Assembly (NCBI GenBank): GCA_949289295.1
Contig: CASENM010000045.1
Span: 62,001 to 126,000, forward strand
Reading direction: 5' to 3'
Source: an uncultured Bacteroides sp.
Lineage (GTDB): Bacteria; Bacteroidota; Bacteroidia; Bacteroidales; Bacteroidaceae
Length of the DNA: 64,000 nucleotides
This document shows positions 27,308 through 36,516 of this stretch, piece by piece (the first letter of the stretch is position 1; every line of letters starts with the position of its first letter). A program made the position numbers and the translations under genes. The notes under the pieces are model-generated. The model was not told the origin of the DNA. It worked only from the letters and a program-made list of their open reading frames with translations, and did no database searches.

Positions 27308-30300
27308 ATGATGAAAACAGCACATACGGGATGGACGCTGACGGCGAGACGCCATACCCTCTATCTTTTCGCCATCTTTACACTGTTGGGCACTTTCCTC
27401 TTCTCTTCCTGCCGGGACGAGGAACTGGTTCCTACCCCTCATGCGCAGGGGGCAAACGCAGGTGTGTCCCGCGCGGACGGCACCGCTACTTCCGGTCTGG
27501 TACAGAATGAGGACGGTACCTGGACCGCCACACGGCGTGTACCGCTGGTGGGAGCCGGACGTATGATGAGCAATGTCTCTCCCAGTCTGATTGAATTGGG
27601 CGGCTGGGGAGCAGAAGCGGAAAATCTGACCGATACGGATTTGACGAATGCATACACTGCCGGCAACAGCATCGTAGGCGGTAACTTGGTTGCCAACCAG
27701 ATTGTCTCCGTGATAGACGTGGGGCATGTGTATGCGGCCGGTCAGAAAGCCGGGTTTGTATTCAGTGACAATTCGGACAATGGTGTGTTGAATTTGTCCG
27801 TGCTGAAGATATTTTCCGTGGAGACCTTTCTGGACGGTGTACGACAGGATGAAATGGATTTCTCGAATGCGTCCAGTCTGGTTGATTTGGGAGTGGGGAA
27901 TATAGCCGGCGGCACCGCACAGAAAAAGAGTGTGATAGAAGTCACGACAACCAAGCCTTTTGACGAGATCCGTCTGAGCGTCGGCGGAATAGACGTGAAT
28001 TTGCTGAACAGTATGGAGATATACTATGCCTATGTAGGGGAGAATCCGATTATCCCTGCGGTGAACCATTGCACGCAGAGCCCGATCAGCACCACCTACT
28101 TCGGTGACAATGTCGGTTATCCGGACCCGTTGCGTGAACTTGGATGGTCGAGCGGTTATCTGGACTATAGTCTGAACAAGCTGGTTGACGGGGATTTGAG
28201 TAACGGCATCGGCATAGAGACGGTATCCACTCTGTTCCAGCCGACCATGACTGTCGATTTCGGCCGCGAAGTACCGGCAGGCTCGGAAGTGGGATTTTAC
28301 ATTACCAACGGTGACCTGCTGAAACTGAGCATCGGAGGTACTACCCGTCTGGCCACATTCAGCGGTGAGGACCGTGACATTGACCATGACGACTTCCTGG
28401 ATGAGTACACACATACTGAAATTGTAGGTCTGAATGTGGCGGGCGGCGGTGCCTCATACATCAGTATGATTACCACGAAACCTTGCCAGCGTCTGATGAT
28501 ACAGTTCCTGGGTGTGGAGGTGAAGCTGGGTGTCACTTCCGTGCATTATGCCTTTGTGCGTGAGCCGGACCGGGTGGACATCTCGTCCTATTTCAATCTG
28601 GCCGATGCGACCACTTATCTGCCGACCTACCGTTTTGCCTTGCCGCAAGGGATAAGTGGTGTAGAGATTGATGCCGTCACTGAACACCCCAATCGGGCAG
28701 AGCCGAAAATAAAGCAAATGGAGGACGGCAGCTATGTGATATACAATATGAACATTGCCGGTGAATACGTGGTACGGGCAACTTATAAAGATAATGCTAC
28801 CGGTGAAACAGTTACTTGTGAAGCTACGATAACCCGTGCGGTGAAAAGTGAAGACAATTGCCGGAAACCGCTGATAAATGAAGAAGGGGAAGATCGATTT
28901 GATGTAGGCGTAGCAAATGGGTTCAAAGGAATCGTACTTGGAGGCGGAATAAAGGAGGGTGATTACAGTATGGTTGTTGACTCGGAGACGCGTAATTTTA
29001 TCAGGATGACCAATGTTAGTATTGATCTGATTCAAAATCAGAATCTGGTAACGGTCTCTACAAAAAACGGGGAAGTGATAAATCCCGGTACGAATGAGAA
29101 GAGACGTGCCCGTGCAGGATTTGTCATTAACCGGAATGCGGATTTCCTGGATTTGAGTGTGCTGAAGTTCCTTATGATTGATTTGTATAGGAATGGTCAG
29201 CAGGTTGATTCTCAGGCAGGGGATGCCAACAACGGTGTTTCGTTGGGGCTGATACAGACCGGTGACTCAAATACCAAACAGGCATGTCTGAGTATAGAGA
29301 CCGAGGAAGAGTTTGACAAGATAGTACTTAAGTGCGGAGGACTTGCAGGGGTGCAGTTGGGCGGTAGCCTTGACGTATATTATGCCTATTATGAGGATGC
29401 AGGAGAGAATTGTGCCAATCCGGGCGAGGAATGTATGCAGTTGATAACCAATGCCAACTATGGGGCTGTGCCCTCAAGTTCTGTGACCGGTCTGTTGCAT
29501 GTGGGATCCGGTATGGCCGGTTTGGCGAACGTGGTGGACGATGACATCGAAACTTATTGTGAGATGGCGAATGTGCTGTCTGCGGGTAATGCGGATACTT
29601 TGTTTGTAAAATTTGATGAAATCAGCTCCAATCCTGGAAAGATTTCCGGTGGTGAAAACCAGGGTTATCAGGAAGTCGGATTTATTGTGTCAGGACTGAC
29701 AGGATTGGCCAATGTACAGTTGTTGGAATACGTGACTATTACGGCCTATCGTGACGGGAAAGAGATAGCGAATTCAGAACCGAACGGAGGTGTATTGAAT
29801 CTGAAAGTGGCAGGCAAGGGTGACAAACAGTATTATTCGGTGATACCTCCTGCCGATTTTGACGAGCTGGCCATTTCGTTCCAAGGTTTGGTGAAGTTGG
29901 TTGATTATGTCCGTGTTCACGGTCTCTATTTGTTGCCGGATTATGACGGTGACGGAGCTCCAGATTGTGTAAATGATGAACTTTCCACGGTGATAACGGG
30001 TGTATATGCGGAACCGCAGGATATCTGTCTCGGCGATGCCATCTCGTTCCGTGTGGACGGTGGAGAAGAAGGGGTTTATTATACGTTGACCTTCAAGGAT
30101 GAGAATGGGGATGAATTGCCGGCGGAAAGCATTGGAGGAAAAAACTCCGTAACGGCGGTGATCAATTCTGCAGGCAGATTTGAGTTTGGAGATGAAGATC
30201 AGATATTTATGTCCAAGCTCCCTGCAGGCAAATATTATGTGGATGTGGCAAGGAATGGAGTGGTTGAATGGAGCAATACGGAGCTTACGGTAGGTGGCAA

Positions 30301-31813
30301 TGTGGGGGGCGTTGCGGAAGGTCCTTTGATGACTATCCATCCGGATGAAACCACATGGACAGGCAGTGTCAGCTCGGACTGGACCGACTGGGACAACTGG
30401 ACGCAAGGTGTGCCCTGGAACTGTACGAATGTAATCATCCCTTCTCCGAGCGGCTCCTCTATGATAGAAAATGGCGCCCAGGTAAATTATTATCCTGTGT
30501 TGGCAGCGGAGACAAATGCCCAATGCAATTTCATACACTTCGAGCCGGGCGGCGAGCTGGTCGGCCAGGAGCATCTGCAATACGAATCCGCATGGGTGGA
30601 CATGAACCTGGACGGCGGAAGCTACAACCTGCTGTCCGCCCCGATGCAGGGTATGGTGACCGGCGACATGTTCCTGCTGGAAGCGGCTGCCGCCTACCCG
30701 GGCTATTTCAGCGTGCTGGATGAAAACTCCTATAAGGAGAATCGGCAGAATCCGCTCGTCTACCAGCGTTTCTGGAGCGATGTGGTGTCGAACAAGACCG
30801 TCAGCCGTGCCGGCTACAGCACGGAAGATGACGCGATAGCTGCCGATGCGGATGGAGAACTCCTCTTCACCGACTGGACAAGAAGCTTCAACCGCGTTTC
30901 GGAGATTTATGAGAGGGGGCAGGGATTCGCCCTCCGGGTGGGGAATAAGGGTGATACGGGAAAAGGCTACCCGTTCCACTTCCCGAAGACACACACGACC
31001 TATCATTATTATACCCTTGGCCAGAATGAGGCCGTGGGCAGTGACGGCGTGACCCGTTTCGGCACCGGAAAGCTGATGGTCGACCGGGATTTCCCGGAGA
31101 CGCTGGGGCTCTACCGTGAGACGGAGGGCACAGTCTTCCTGTTCGGCAACCCGTTCATGGCACATATCAGCATCCAGGATCTGCTCGATGCAAATGCGAA
31201 CATCTCGGCCGTCTATGTATACCGCGGAAACGGGGACGGAACCGGTGCATACGTTGCGGTCGGAAAGGACGGCGTGTCGAACGTGGCAAATGCGCCGGCC
31301 AAGATTGCCCCGATGGAGGCCGTATTCGTGAAGGTGACCGATGAACAAAAGTCCGCTTATTTCGGACTGAAGCTGGATCCGGACATGCTGGGCCAGAAAG
31401 GTCAGGCAGACACCTACAACACCTTTGTCCCCCAGCTGCGCATGACGGCTTCACGGAACGGCAGTTCCGCCTCCTGCGTAGTGCTCCATTCCGGGGAAGC
31501 GAGCGACGGATACGACTCCCGCGAGGATGCCGCACTGCTGGTGGGCAAGGAAGAAGGCACGGATGTGGCCGTCTATACCACAGCCGGCCGCAAGGCGCTG
31601 TCCATCCAGCGTGTGAACGGCGCGGTTCGCATTCCGGTAGGCTTCTACATGAAGCGGACAGGCGATGTGGACCTGAAGTTCGAGGCCGGCGACGACTGGA
31701 GCGGCTGGCAGCTGACAGACACGCAGACCGGCCGGAGCTATCCGCTCGAAGGCACCGTTTCGCTGGACAACGTGGCGGACGGCACGGGACGGTTCTATCT
31801 GGAAAAGAGATAA
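27308..31813 (+). CDS. Giant repeat-containing surface lipoprotein (putative adhesin)
   Basis: 1,501 residues with a long lipoprotein signal (Cys35 in FSSC, followed by acidic RDEE, resembling the surface-export signal of Bacteroidetes lipoproteins). Four related beta-sandwich units are recognisable at about residues 65-245, 255-420, 518-697 and 716-877, each ending in a strand like LxxxxVYYAY. An Ig-like stretch lies at 424-515, a calcium-loop-like DYDGDGAPDC at about 876-886, another Ig-like stretch to about 1000, and a C-terminal module from ~1016 starting WTGSVSSDWTDWDNW. No enzyme motif is seen. GC content steps up sharply in the C-terminal module (62% in 30601-30660, 43% in 29041-29100). 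It is in an operon with the fimbrillin/PI-PLC-like gene and is probably its surface partner. Confidence 0.65.
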   Translation: MMKTAHTGWTLTARRHTLYLFAIFTLLGTFLFSSCRDEELVPTPHAQGANAGVSRADGTATSGLVQNEDGTWTATRRVPLVGAGRMMSNVSPSLIELGGWGAEAENLTDTDLTNAYTAGNSIVGGNLVANQIVSVIDVGHVYAAGQKAGFVFSDNSDNGVLNLSVLKIFSVETFLDGVRQDEMDFSNASSLVDLGVGNIAGGTAQKKSVIEVTTTKPFDEIRLSVGGIDVNLLNSMEIYYAYVGENPIIPAVNHCTQSPISTTYFGDNVGYPDPLRELGWSSGYLDYSLNKLVDGDLSNGIGIETVSTLFQPTMTVDFGREVPAGSEVGFYITNGDLLKLSIGGTTRLATFSGEDRDIDHDDFLDEYTHTEIVGLNVAGGGASYISMITTKPCQRLMIQFLGVEVKLGVTSVHYAFVREPDRVDISSYFNLADATTYLPTYRFALPQGISGVEIDAVTEHPNRAEPKIKQMEDGSYVIYNMNIAGEYVVRATYKDNATGETVTCEATITRAVKSEDNCRKPLINEEGEDRFDVGVANGFKGIVLGGGIKEGDYSMVVDSETRNFIRMTNVSIDLIQNQNLVTVSTKNGEVINPGTNEKRRARAGFVINRNADFLDLSVLKFLMIDLYRNGQQVDSQAGDANNGVSLGLIQTGDSNTKQACLSIETEEEFDKIVLKCGGLAGVQLGGSLDVYYAYYEDAGENCANPGEECMQLITNANYGAVPSSSVTGLLHVGSGMAGLANVVDDDIETYCEMANVLSAGNADTLFVKFDEISSNPGKISGGENQGYQEVGFIVSGLTGLANVQLLEYVTITAYRDGKEIANSEPNGGVLNLKVAGKGDKQYYSVIPPADFDELAISFQGLVKLVDYVRVHGLYLLPDYDGDGAPDCVNDELSTVITGVYAEPQDICLGDAISFRVDGGEEGVYYTLTFKDENGDELPAESIGGKNSVTAVINSAGRFEFGDEDQIFMSKLPAGKYYVDVARNGVVEWSNTELTVGGNVGGVAEGPLMTIHPDETTWTGSVSSDWTDWDNWTQGVPWNCTNVIIPSPSGSSMIENGAQVNYYPVLAAETNAQCNFIHFEPGGELVGQEHLQYESAWVDMNLDGGSYNLLSAPMQGMVTGDMFLLEAAAAYPGYFSVLDENSYKENRQNPLVYQRFWSDVVSNKTVSRAGYSTEDDAIAADADGELLFTDWTRSFNRVSEIYERGQGFALRVGNKGDTGKGYPFHFPKTHTTYHYYTLGQNEAVGSDGVTRFGTGKLMVDRDFPETLGLYRETEGTVFLFGNPFMAHISIQDLLDANANISAVYVYRGNGDGTGAYVAVGKDGVSNVANAPAKIAPMEAVFVKVTDEQKSAYFGLKLDPDMLGQKGQADTYNTFVPQLRMTASRNGSSASCVVLHSGEASDGYDSREDAALLVGKEEGTDVAVYTTAGRKALSIQRVNGAVRIPVGFYMKRTGDVDLKFEAGDDWSGWQLTDTQTGRSYPLEGTVSLDNVADGTGRFYLEKR

Positions 31814-31837
31814 TTTGGTGACAGCCTCTTTATGTGA

Positions 31838-31883
31838 AAGGCGCGGAGCCGCGGAGAAAATGAATCCGGCGGCTCCGCGCCTT
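31838..31883 (+). terminator. Stem-loop terminator after the adhesin gene
   Basis: Perfect 15-bp GC-rich inverted repeat (AAGGCGCGGAGCCGC and complement) with a 16-base loop, followed by GTTTCATCTTTG. Confidence 0.7.
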
Positions 31884-31959
31884 GTTTCATCTTTGTGACA
31901 ATCCATGCGTGTGGAGGGCGGAGAGGGATGTGCGGCACTTTCTTTTTCGCTCTTTCATT

Positions 31960-31989
31960 TTTGTATTCGGACAATACGTCTTATATTTG
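31960..31989 (+). promoter_or_regulatory. Promoter of the alkaline phosphatase gene
   Basis: TTTG at 31960-31963 and TATATTTG at 31982-31989, 18 bases apart, both exact matches to the Bacteroidetes consensus. Confidence 0.75.
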
Positions 31990-32043
31990 TCTGTAATTGA
32001 TGAGTGAGGGCAGATTATTCAACTTCAAACTAATGATATCTTT

Positions 32044-33420
32044 ATGAAAAGACTGTTTTATTTGTGTCTGTTGCTGCTGGTCCACGTATGTGTCTATGCC
32101 CAGCAAGCCAAGTATGTGTTCTTCTTTATCGGCGACGGTATGGGAGTGAACCAGGTGAATACCACAGAAATGTATCTGGCGGCCCTTCAGGGACGTATCG
32201 GGACAGAACCGTTGACGTTCGGCAGTTTTCCGGTGGCGGGAATCGTCACATCGTATTCCGCCTCAAATCCGATTACGGATTCGGCGGCCGGAGGAACGGC
32301 TCTGGCCACGGGCACCAAGACCTATAATGGAGCGATCGGGGTGGATGTGGACAAACAGCCTTTACGGAGCATTGCCACGCGGGCCAAGGCAAGCGGCAAG
32401 AGAGTGGCCATACTGACTACGGTGGGCATCAACCATGCTACTCCGGCCGCTTTCTACGGGCATCAGCCGGACCGAAACATGTATGATGAAATCGCGCTGG
32501 AGCTTCCTGAAAGCAAGTTTGATTTCTTTGCAGGGTCAGGTATCCTGAGATCGACCGACGCCCCTTCATTGGAGCCGGCAATCGAGAAAGGCGGATATGC
32601 AATCGCCCATGGCATGGACGAATATGAGGAGAAGGCGGACGGCGCTGAAAAAATTCTGTTGCTTCAGGCGGAAGGGGCGGATGTGAACGGTCTGCCGTAC
32701 GCAGTAGACCATGAGGAAGGTGACATGACCCTGGCTCAGATGACGGAGGCGGCCGTGGCTTTTCTGATGAAGGAAAAGAACAAGGGTTTCTTCCTGATGG
32801 CAGAAGGCGGAAAGATTGACTGGGCGTGCCATAACAATGATTTGGGTACGGTGGTGAAGGAAGTGATTGACTTTGACAACGCGGTGAAGGTGGCATACGA
32901 ATTTTACAAGAAACACCCGAAGGAGACTCTGATCGTGATTTCAGCCGACCATGAGACCGGCGGTCTGGGAATGGGATATCATCATTATGTGATGGATCTG
33001 AAAGCGCTGGAAAACCAGAAGGTATCGCAGGAGGAGCTGTCGCGCCGCATCACGACACTCCGCAAGCAGACGAATGTGTCATGGGAGCAGATGAAAGAAC
33101 TGCTTTCCGAAACGATGGGCTTCTGGACCAGACTGCCTTTGACCTGGGAGCAGGAGCGCATGTTGCGTGACGAATATGAGAAATCGTTCGTGCAGCATAA
33201 GGTGGAATTTGCCGAGTCGCTTTATGCGCGTTCCGAACCGCTCGCGGCTGTGGCACGGAAAGTAATGAGCCAGATTGCACGGGTCGGATGGACAACAGGC
33301 GACCATTCTGCGGAATATGTGCCGGTATATGCCGTAGGGGCAGGCTCGGAGAAGTTCATGGGCAAGATTGACAATACAGATATCCCGAAACGGATTGCAA
33401 AGGTGGGAGGATATAAGTAA
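32044..33420 (+). CDS. Alkaline phosphatase (PhoA family), periplasmic
   Basis: 458 residues with cleavable signal peptide (ending VCVYAQ). The catalytic serine is Ser80 in ITDSAAGGTALATG; metal ligands are visible in FIGDGMG near the N-terminus, MAEGGKIDWACHNND, SADHETGG and TGDHSAEYVPV. It hydrolyses phosphate monoesters in the periplasm. An insert around residues 330-410 is rich in charged helices, as in Bacteroidetes homologues. It has its own strong promoter and a large stem-loop behind it, so it is a single-gene unit. No phosphate-regulation box could be identified. Confidence 0.92.
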   Translation: MKRLFYLCLLLLVHVCVYAQQAKYVFFFIGDGMGVNQVNTTEMYLAALQGRIGTEPLTFGSFPVAGIVTSYSASNPITDSAAGGTALATGTKTYNGAIGVDVDKQPLRSIATRAKASGKRVAILTTVGINHATPAAFYGHQPDRNMYDEIALELPESKFDFFAGSGILRSTDAPSLEPAIEKGGYAIAHGMDEYEEKADGAEKILLLQAEGADVNGLPYAVDHEEGDMTLAQMTEAAVAFLMKEKNKGFFLMAEGGKIDWACHNNDLGTVVKEVIDFDNAVKVAYEFYKKHPKETLIVISADHETGGLGMGYHHYVMDLKALENQKVSQEELSRRITTLRKQTNVSWEQMKELLSETMGFWTRLPLTWEQERMLRDEYEKSFVQHKVEFAESLYARSEPLAAVARKVMSQIARVGWTTGDHSAEYVPVYAVGAGSEKFMGKIDNTDIPKRIAKVGGYK

Positions 33421-33459
33421 TTCGGGCCTGCAATAGCAGAACGCTTCGACGTTCCAATC

Positions 33460-33499
33460 AAAACGCTTCGGCGTTTGGTTGAGAACGCCGAAGCGTTTT
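33460..33499. repeat. 16-bp perfect inverted repeat, dispersed palindrome, also terminator for convergent genes
   Basis: AAAACGCTTCGGCGTT and its exact complement with an 8-base loop, ending in TTTTGTTTT on the plus strand. A degenerate half copy (GAACGCTTCGACGTTC) lies just upstream near 33439. The same core recurs at 60685-60748. It lies between the convergent alkaline phosphatase and GH3 genes. Confidence 0.75.
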
Positions 33500-33539
33500 G
33501 TTTTGGGACCGGTTCGATGTAAGAAGGCCTTTTTTTCTG

Positions 33540-35957
33540 TTACGGCAATGCGGTGACAGTCTGTTTCAGCCGGATGTCCTGGCTGGAGGAGCCGATACGG
33601 ATTTCGAAATCGCCCGGCTCCACATTCCATTGCATGTTCCGGTCAAGCAGTTGCAGGTCTTCGGGAGTCAGCGTAAAGGTGACTTTCCGTGTTTCGCCTG
33701 GCTGGAGTGTAATGCGTTCAAAACCTCGGAGCTGTGATTCGTAGGTAATGACGCTGCTGAGGCAGTCGTGCACGTACAGCTGTACCACTTCATCCCCGGT
33801 GCGCGTGCCGGTGTTCGTCACATCCACACAGACTGTATAGTCCCCTTGTGTCGATTGTTGCAGGGGACTGACTTGCAGGTTGTCGTAGCTGAATGTCGTA
33901 TAGCTCAACCCATATCCGAATGGATACAGTTCTCCCAGCACTCTGGTCCGTCCTGAACCGTTGGGACCCCATACAGGCTGGCTTCCGTGTGAACCCGGTT
34001 TGAACGGAAAGTTCAGTTCGATTTGCCCTACGGTCTTCGGGAAAGTGACAGTCAGTTTTCCTCCCGGGTTGTGTTCCCCGAACAACGTCTCGGCGATGAC
34101 TGTTCCTCCCTCGCAGCAAGGAAACCATGACTCCAGTATGGCAGGGATGTGGGCATCGGCCCAGTTGATTGTGAGCGGCTGTCCGTTGACGAGAACCAGA
34201 ACCACGGGTTTTCCTGTGGCATGGAGCGCCTGGAGCAGTTGCTGTTGTCTGCCGGGCAAATCGAGCGAAGTACGCGAACGGCTTTCTCCCGTACAGTATT
34301 CGTCCTCGCCCAGCACGGCGATTATGACATCGCTTTCTTTCGCCTTGTCTACAGCCTCGTCGATGCCGGCCTGTTCGCTTTCGGTCAGGGGGGAAGGCAT
34401 CAGCTCGCTGTCGGGCCATCCGGCATCCGTCACTTCACAGCCTTTTGCGTAGTCCACCTGGATTTTTCCTTTCAGATAGGTGCGCAGTCCGTCCAGTACA
34501 GTGACCGTCTTCAGGCCGTTAGGGCCGTATCGGCTGGTCATGAAGTTGTCCTCATCGGCCAGCGGCCCGGTTACCAGGATACGTTTCACCTTTTTCTTGT
34601 CCAACGGGAGCAGTCCGTCTTCATTCTTAAGAAGGACGAGCGACTGTTGTTGCATCTTCCTCACAAATTCAATGTTCCGGTCGACGCCTCCAGTCTTGTC
34701 CGAGGCCTTTACATTTTCCACGTAAGGACGGTCGAACAGCCCCAGCCGGAATTTTACCCGCAATACTTCCGCTACACGCTTGTCTATGGTAGCCATGGAG
34801 ATTTTCTTCTCCGCCAGCAGCCGGCGTACGGGCAAGATGAAGTCGGACGGCGGAGTAAAGTTTGTACGCACGTTCAGCCCCGCCTCGAGCACCTGGCGTA
34901 CGGCTTCCTCATACGTGCCGGCCACATGATGTTTGCTTTGTACAAATTCTACCGCTTCACTGTCGCTTACCACATATCCGTCGAAACCATACTCCTGACG
35001 GAGCAGTTCGGTGAGGAAATAATGGCTGGCAGTGACCGGTATCCCGTCCCAGTCGTTGTAACTGCTCATTACACCCATGGGATGAGTTTCCTGAATCACT
35101 TTCTTGAACGGATAAAGATAAAGCTGGTGCAATTCGCGCGGTGCGACATGAGGGTCAGTCCGGCAGTTTCCGTCGCGGCCTCCTTTAGGGACACTGTATA
35201 CGGCATAATGTTTCAGTGTAGACGCCACTCCCTGCGACTGTATGCCTTCTACCATCTCTGCCCCTAACGCGGCAATCAGGTAAGGCTCTTCGCCGTAACA
35301 TTCAAGCGTGCGTCCCCAACGCGGATCCCGTACCACATCGAGAATCGGGGTATAGACATTGGTATATCCCAGAGCGTGCGCTTCTTGTCCGACAATCACC
35401 CCTGCCTGACGGACCAGCGCTTTGTTCCATGTGCTGCCTATGGCAATAGGGGCGGGCAAAGGAGTCGCTTTCGTATGGTTCAGCCCGTGGATGCCCTCGT
35501 TGCTGAAGTCGACAGGAATGCCCAGGCGCGTTTCTTCTACAAACCATCTCTGGACCGTGTTGATTGCTTCTGCATGATTGCTGAACGGATAAAGCAGATG
35601 AGGGACGCGGCGTGATTTTCCGCCTACCCCGTTCAGCATCTCATCGATGTTGCCGATACCGTCTTTCCATATCTCTTCTTTCCATTGTCCGGTAGGAAGC
35701 GAATCCTTCAGTACACGTCCGTAGCCATACAGTGTGGCGAGTTGGCAGGTCTTTTCTTCCACATTCATTTGTGAAAGGAGGTCGGCCACCCGCCGCTCCA
35801 GCGGCTGTGCCGGATCTTCGTAGATGTCTTTCTGACCGTTCTTGTTGAAATCAATCCATCCGTTGCGGTAGATTCCGTCATTCTTCTGTGCATACGCGCC
35901 GCCCGTCACTGCCAGAAGGCAGAGAAAGGAGGTTCTCATCAGTAATTTGTGCCTCAT
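33540..35957 (-). CDS. Glycoside hydrolase family 3, exported (beta-glucosidase/xylosidase type)
   Basis: 805 residues: signal peptide (ending GGAYAQ), (alpha/beta)8 barrel with the nucleophile Asp332 in GYVVSDSEAV, a flavodoxin-like second domain with VIAVLGEDEY, and a C-terminal fibronectin-like domain ending near FEIRIG. Conserved substrate-site segments are NEGIHGL, PILDVVRDPRWGRTLECYGEDP-like (here GEEP) and STLKHYAVYS. It releases terminal beta-linked sugars from oligosaccharides in the periplasm. The Ser-Glu after the nucleophile instead of Trp-Gly is of the type seen in xylosidase-like branches, so the sugar is uncertain. Third gene of an operon with AraC and an ECF S-component. Confidence 0.9.
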   Translation of the reverse strand: MRHKLLMRTSFLCLLAVTGGAYAQKNDGIYRNGWIDFNKNGQKDIYEDPAQPLERRVADLLSQMNVEEKTCQLATLYGYGRVLKDSLPTGQWKEEIWKDGIGNIDEMLNGVGGKSRRVPHLLYPFSNHAEAINTVQRWFVEETRLGIPVDFSNEGIHGLNHTKATPLPAPIAIGSTWNKALVRQAGVIVGQEAHALGYTNVYTPILDVVRDPRWGRTLECYGEEPYLIAALGAEMVEGIQSQGVASTLKHYAVYSVPKGGRDGNCRTDPHVAPRELHQLYLYPFKKVIQETHPMGVMSSYNDWDGIPVTASHYFLTELLRQEYGFDGYVVSDSEAVEFVQSKHHVAGTYEEAVRQVLEAGLNVRTNFTPPSDFILPVRRLLAEKKISMATIDKRVAEVLRVKFRLGLFDRPYVENVKASDKTGGVDRNIEFVRKMQQQSLVLLKNEDGLLPLDKKKVKRILVTGPLADEDNFMTSRYGPNGLKTVTVLDGLRTYLKGKIQVDYAKGCEVTDAGWPDSELMPSPLTESEQAGIDEAVDKAKESDVIIAVLGEDEYCTGESRSRTSLDLPGRQQQLLQALHATGKPVVLVLVNGQPLTINWADAHIPAILESWFPCCEGGTVIAETLFGEHNPGGKLTVTFPKTVGQIELNFPFKPGSHGSQPVWGPNGSGRTRVLGELYPFGYGLSYTTFSYDNLQVSPLQQSTQGDYTVCVDVTNTGTRTGDEVVQLYVHDCLSSVITYESQLRGFERITLQPGETRKVTFTLTPEDLQLLDRNMQWNVEPGDFEIRIGSSSQDIRLKQTVTALP

Positions 35958-35975
35958 GTGAATATCATTTTTATT

Positions 35976-36485
35976 TTATTTCCGGATGAGATAGTTGATT
36001 GTCGCATAGCCGCCTACAATCTGTAGCAGCATGCCCGGAATGCCGATCCGGAAGTCCTGTGCAGCGGCAAAGAAACTGTCTGTCATGACCCATTCGCCAA
36101 GCGTGCCGGCAACCTGATAGACAAGCACGACACCTGCCAATAACGGCAGGGAGGCTTTCTGGAAACGGTGAGCTGCGAAACCGGCAGCTAAAGCCAGAAT
36201 GACCGATTTCAGCAGAATGGCGGGCACAACTGCGGGGGCAGGCATGGCAAACAGCCAGGAATTGACCAAAGGAGAAGCAATGGCGGTCAGCAGTCCGGCT
36301 TTCCATCCGTATTTGTAGGCACCGATGAGGGTGAAGAAATAGATAGGCAGCCACATTACGCCTCCTTGCGGAATCAGGTGGAAAAGTTGTGGGAGCACGA
36401 CATTGCCCGCAATGAACAGCAAGGCAGTCAGATACGTTTTTACGCTGCTGTAAGGCAGTGAATAGAGTTTTACTGTTGTTTCCAT
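35976..36485 (-). CDS. ECF-type transporter S component-like membrane protein
   Basis: 169 residues, almost entirely hydrophobic, with about five to six transmembrane helices. The pattern (LTALLFIAGNVVLPQLFH, a GAYKYGWKAGLLTAIASPLVNSWL segment and a C-terminal GIPGMLLQIVGGY) fits the substrate-binding S subunits of energy-coupling factor vitamin transporters. The substrate is unknown. No EcfA or EcfT gene is in the window; S components can share a distant energy module. It lies 31 bases behind the AraC gene and 18 bases ahead of GH3, so all three are probably one transcript. Confidence 0.65.
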   Translation of the reverse strand: METTVKLYSLPYSSVKTYLTALLFIAGNVVLPQLFHLIPQGGVMWLPIYFFTLIGAYKYGWKAGLLTAIASPLVNSWLFAMPAPAVVPAILLKSVILALAAGFAAHRFQKASLPLLAGVVLVYQVAGTLGEWVMTDSFFAAAQDFRIGIPGMLLQIVGGYATINYLIRK

Positions 36486-36516
36486 AATTATACTGTTTAT
36501 TGATTGTTGTTTTTAT

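Noticed and set aside
29774-31348. Minus-strand open frame of 524 codons opposite the adhesin
   Set aside because: Antisense shadow caused by GC-rich codon use in the adhesin; no start context or domain.
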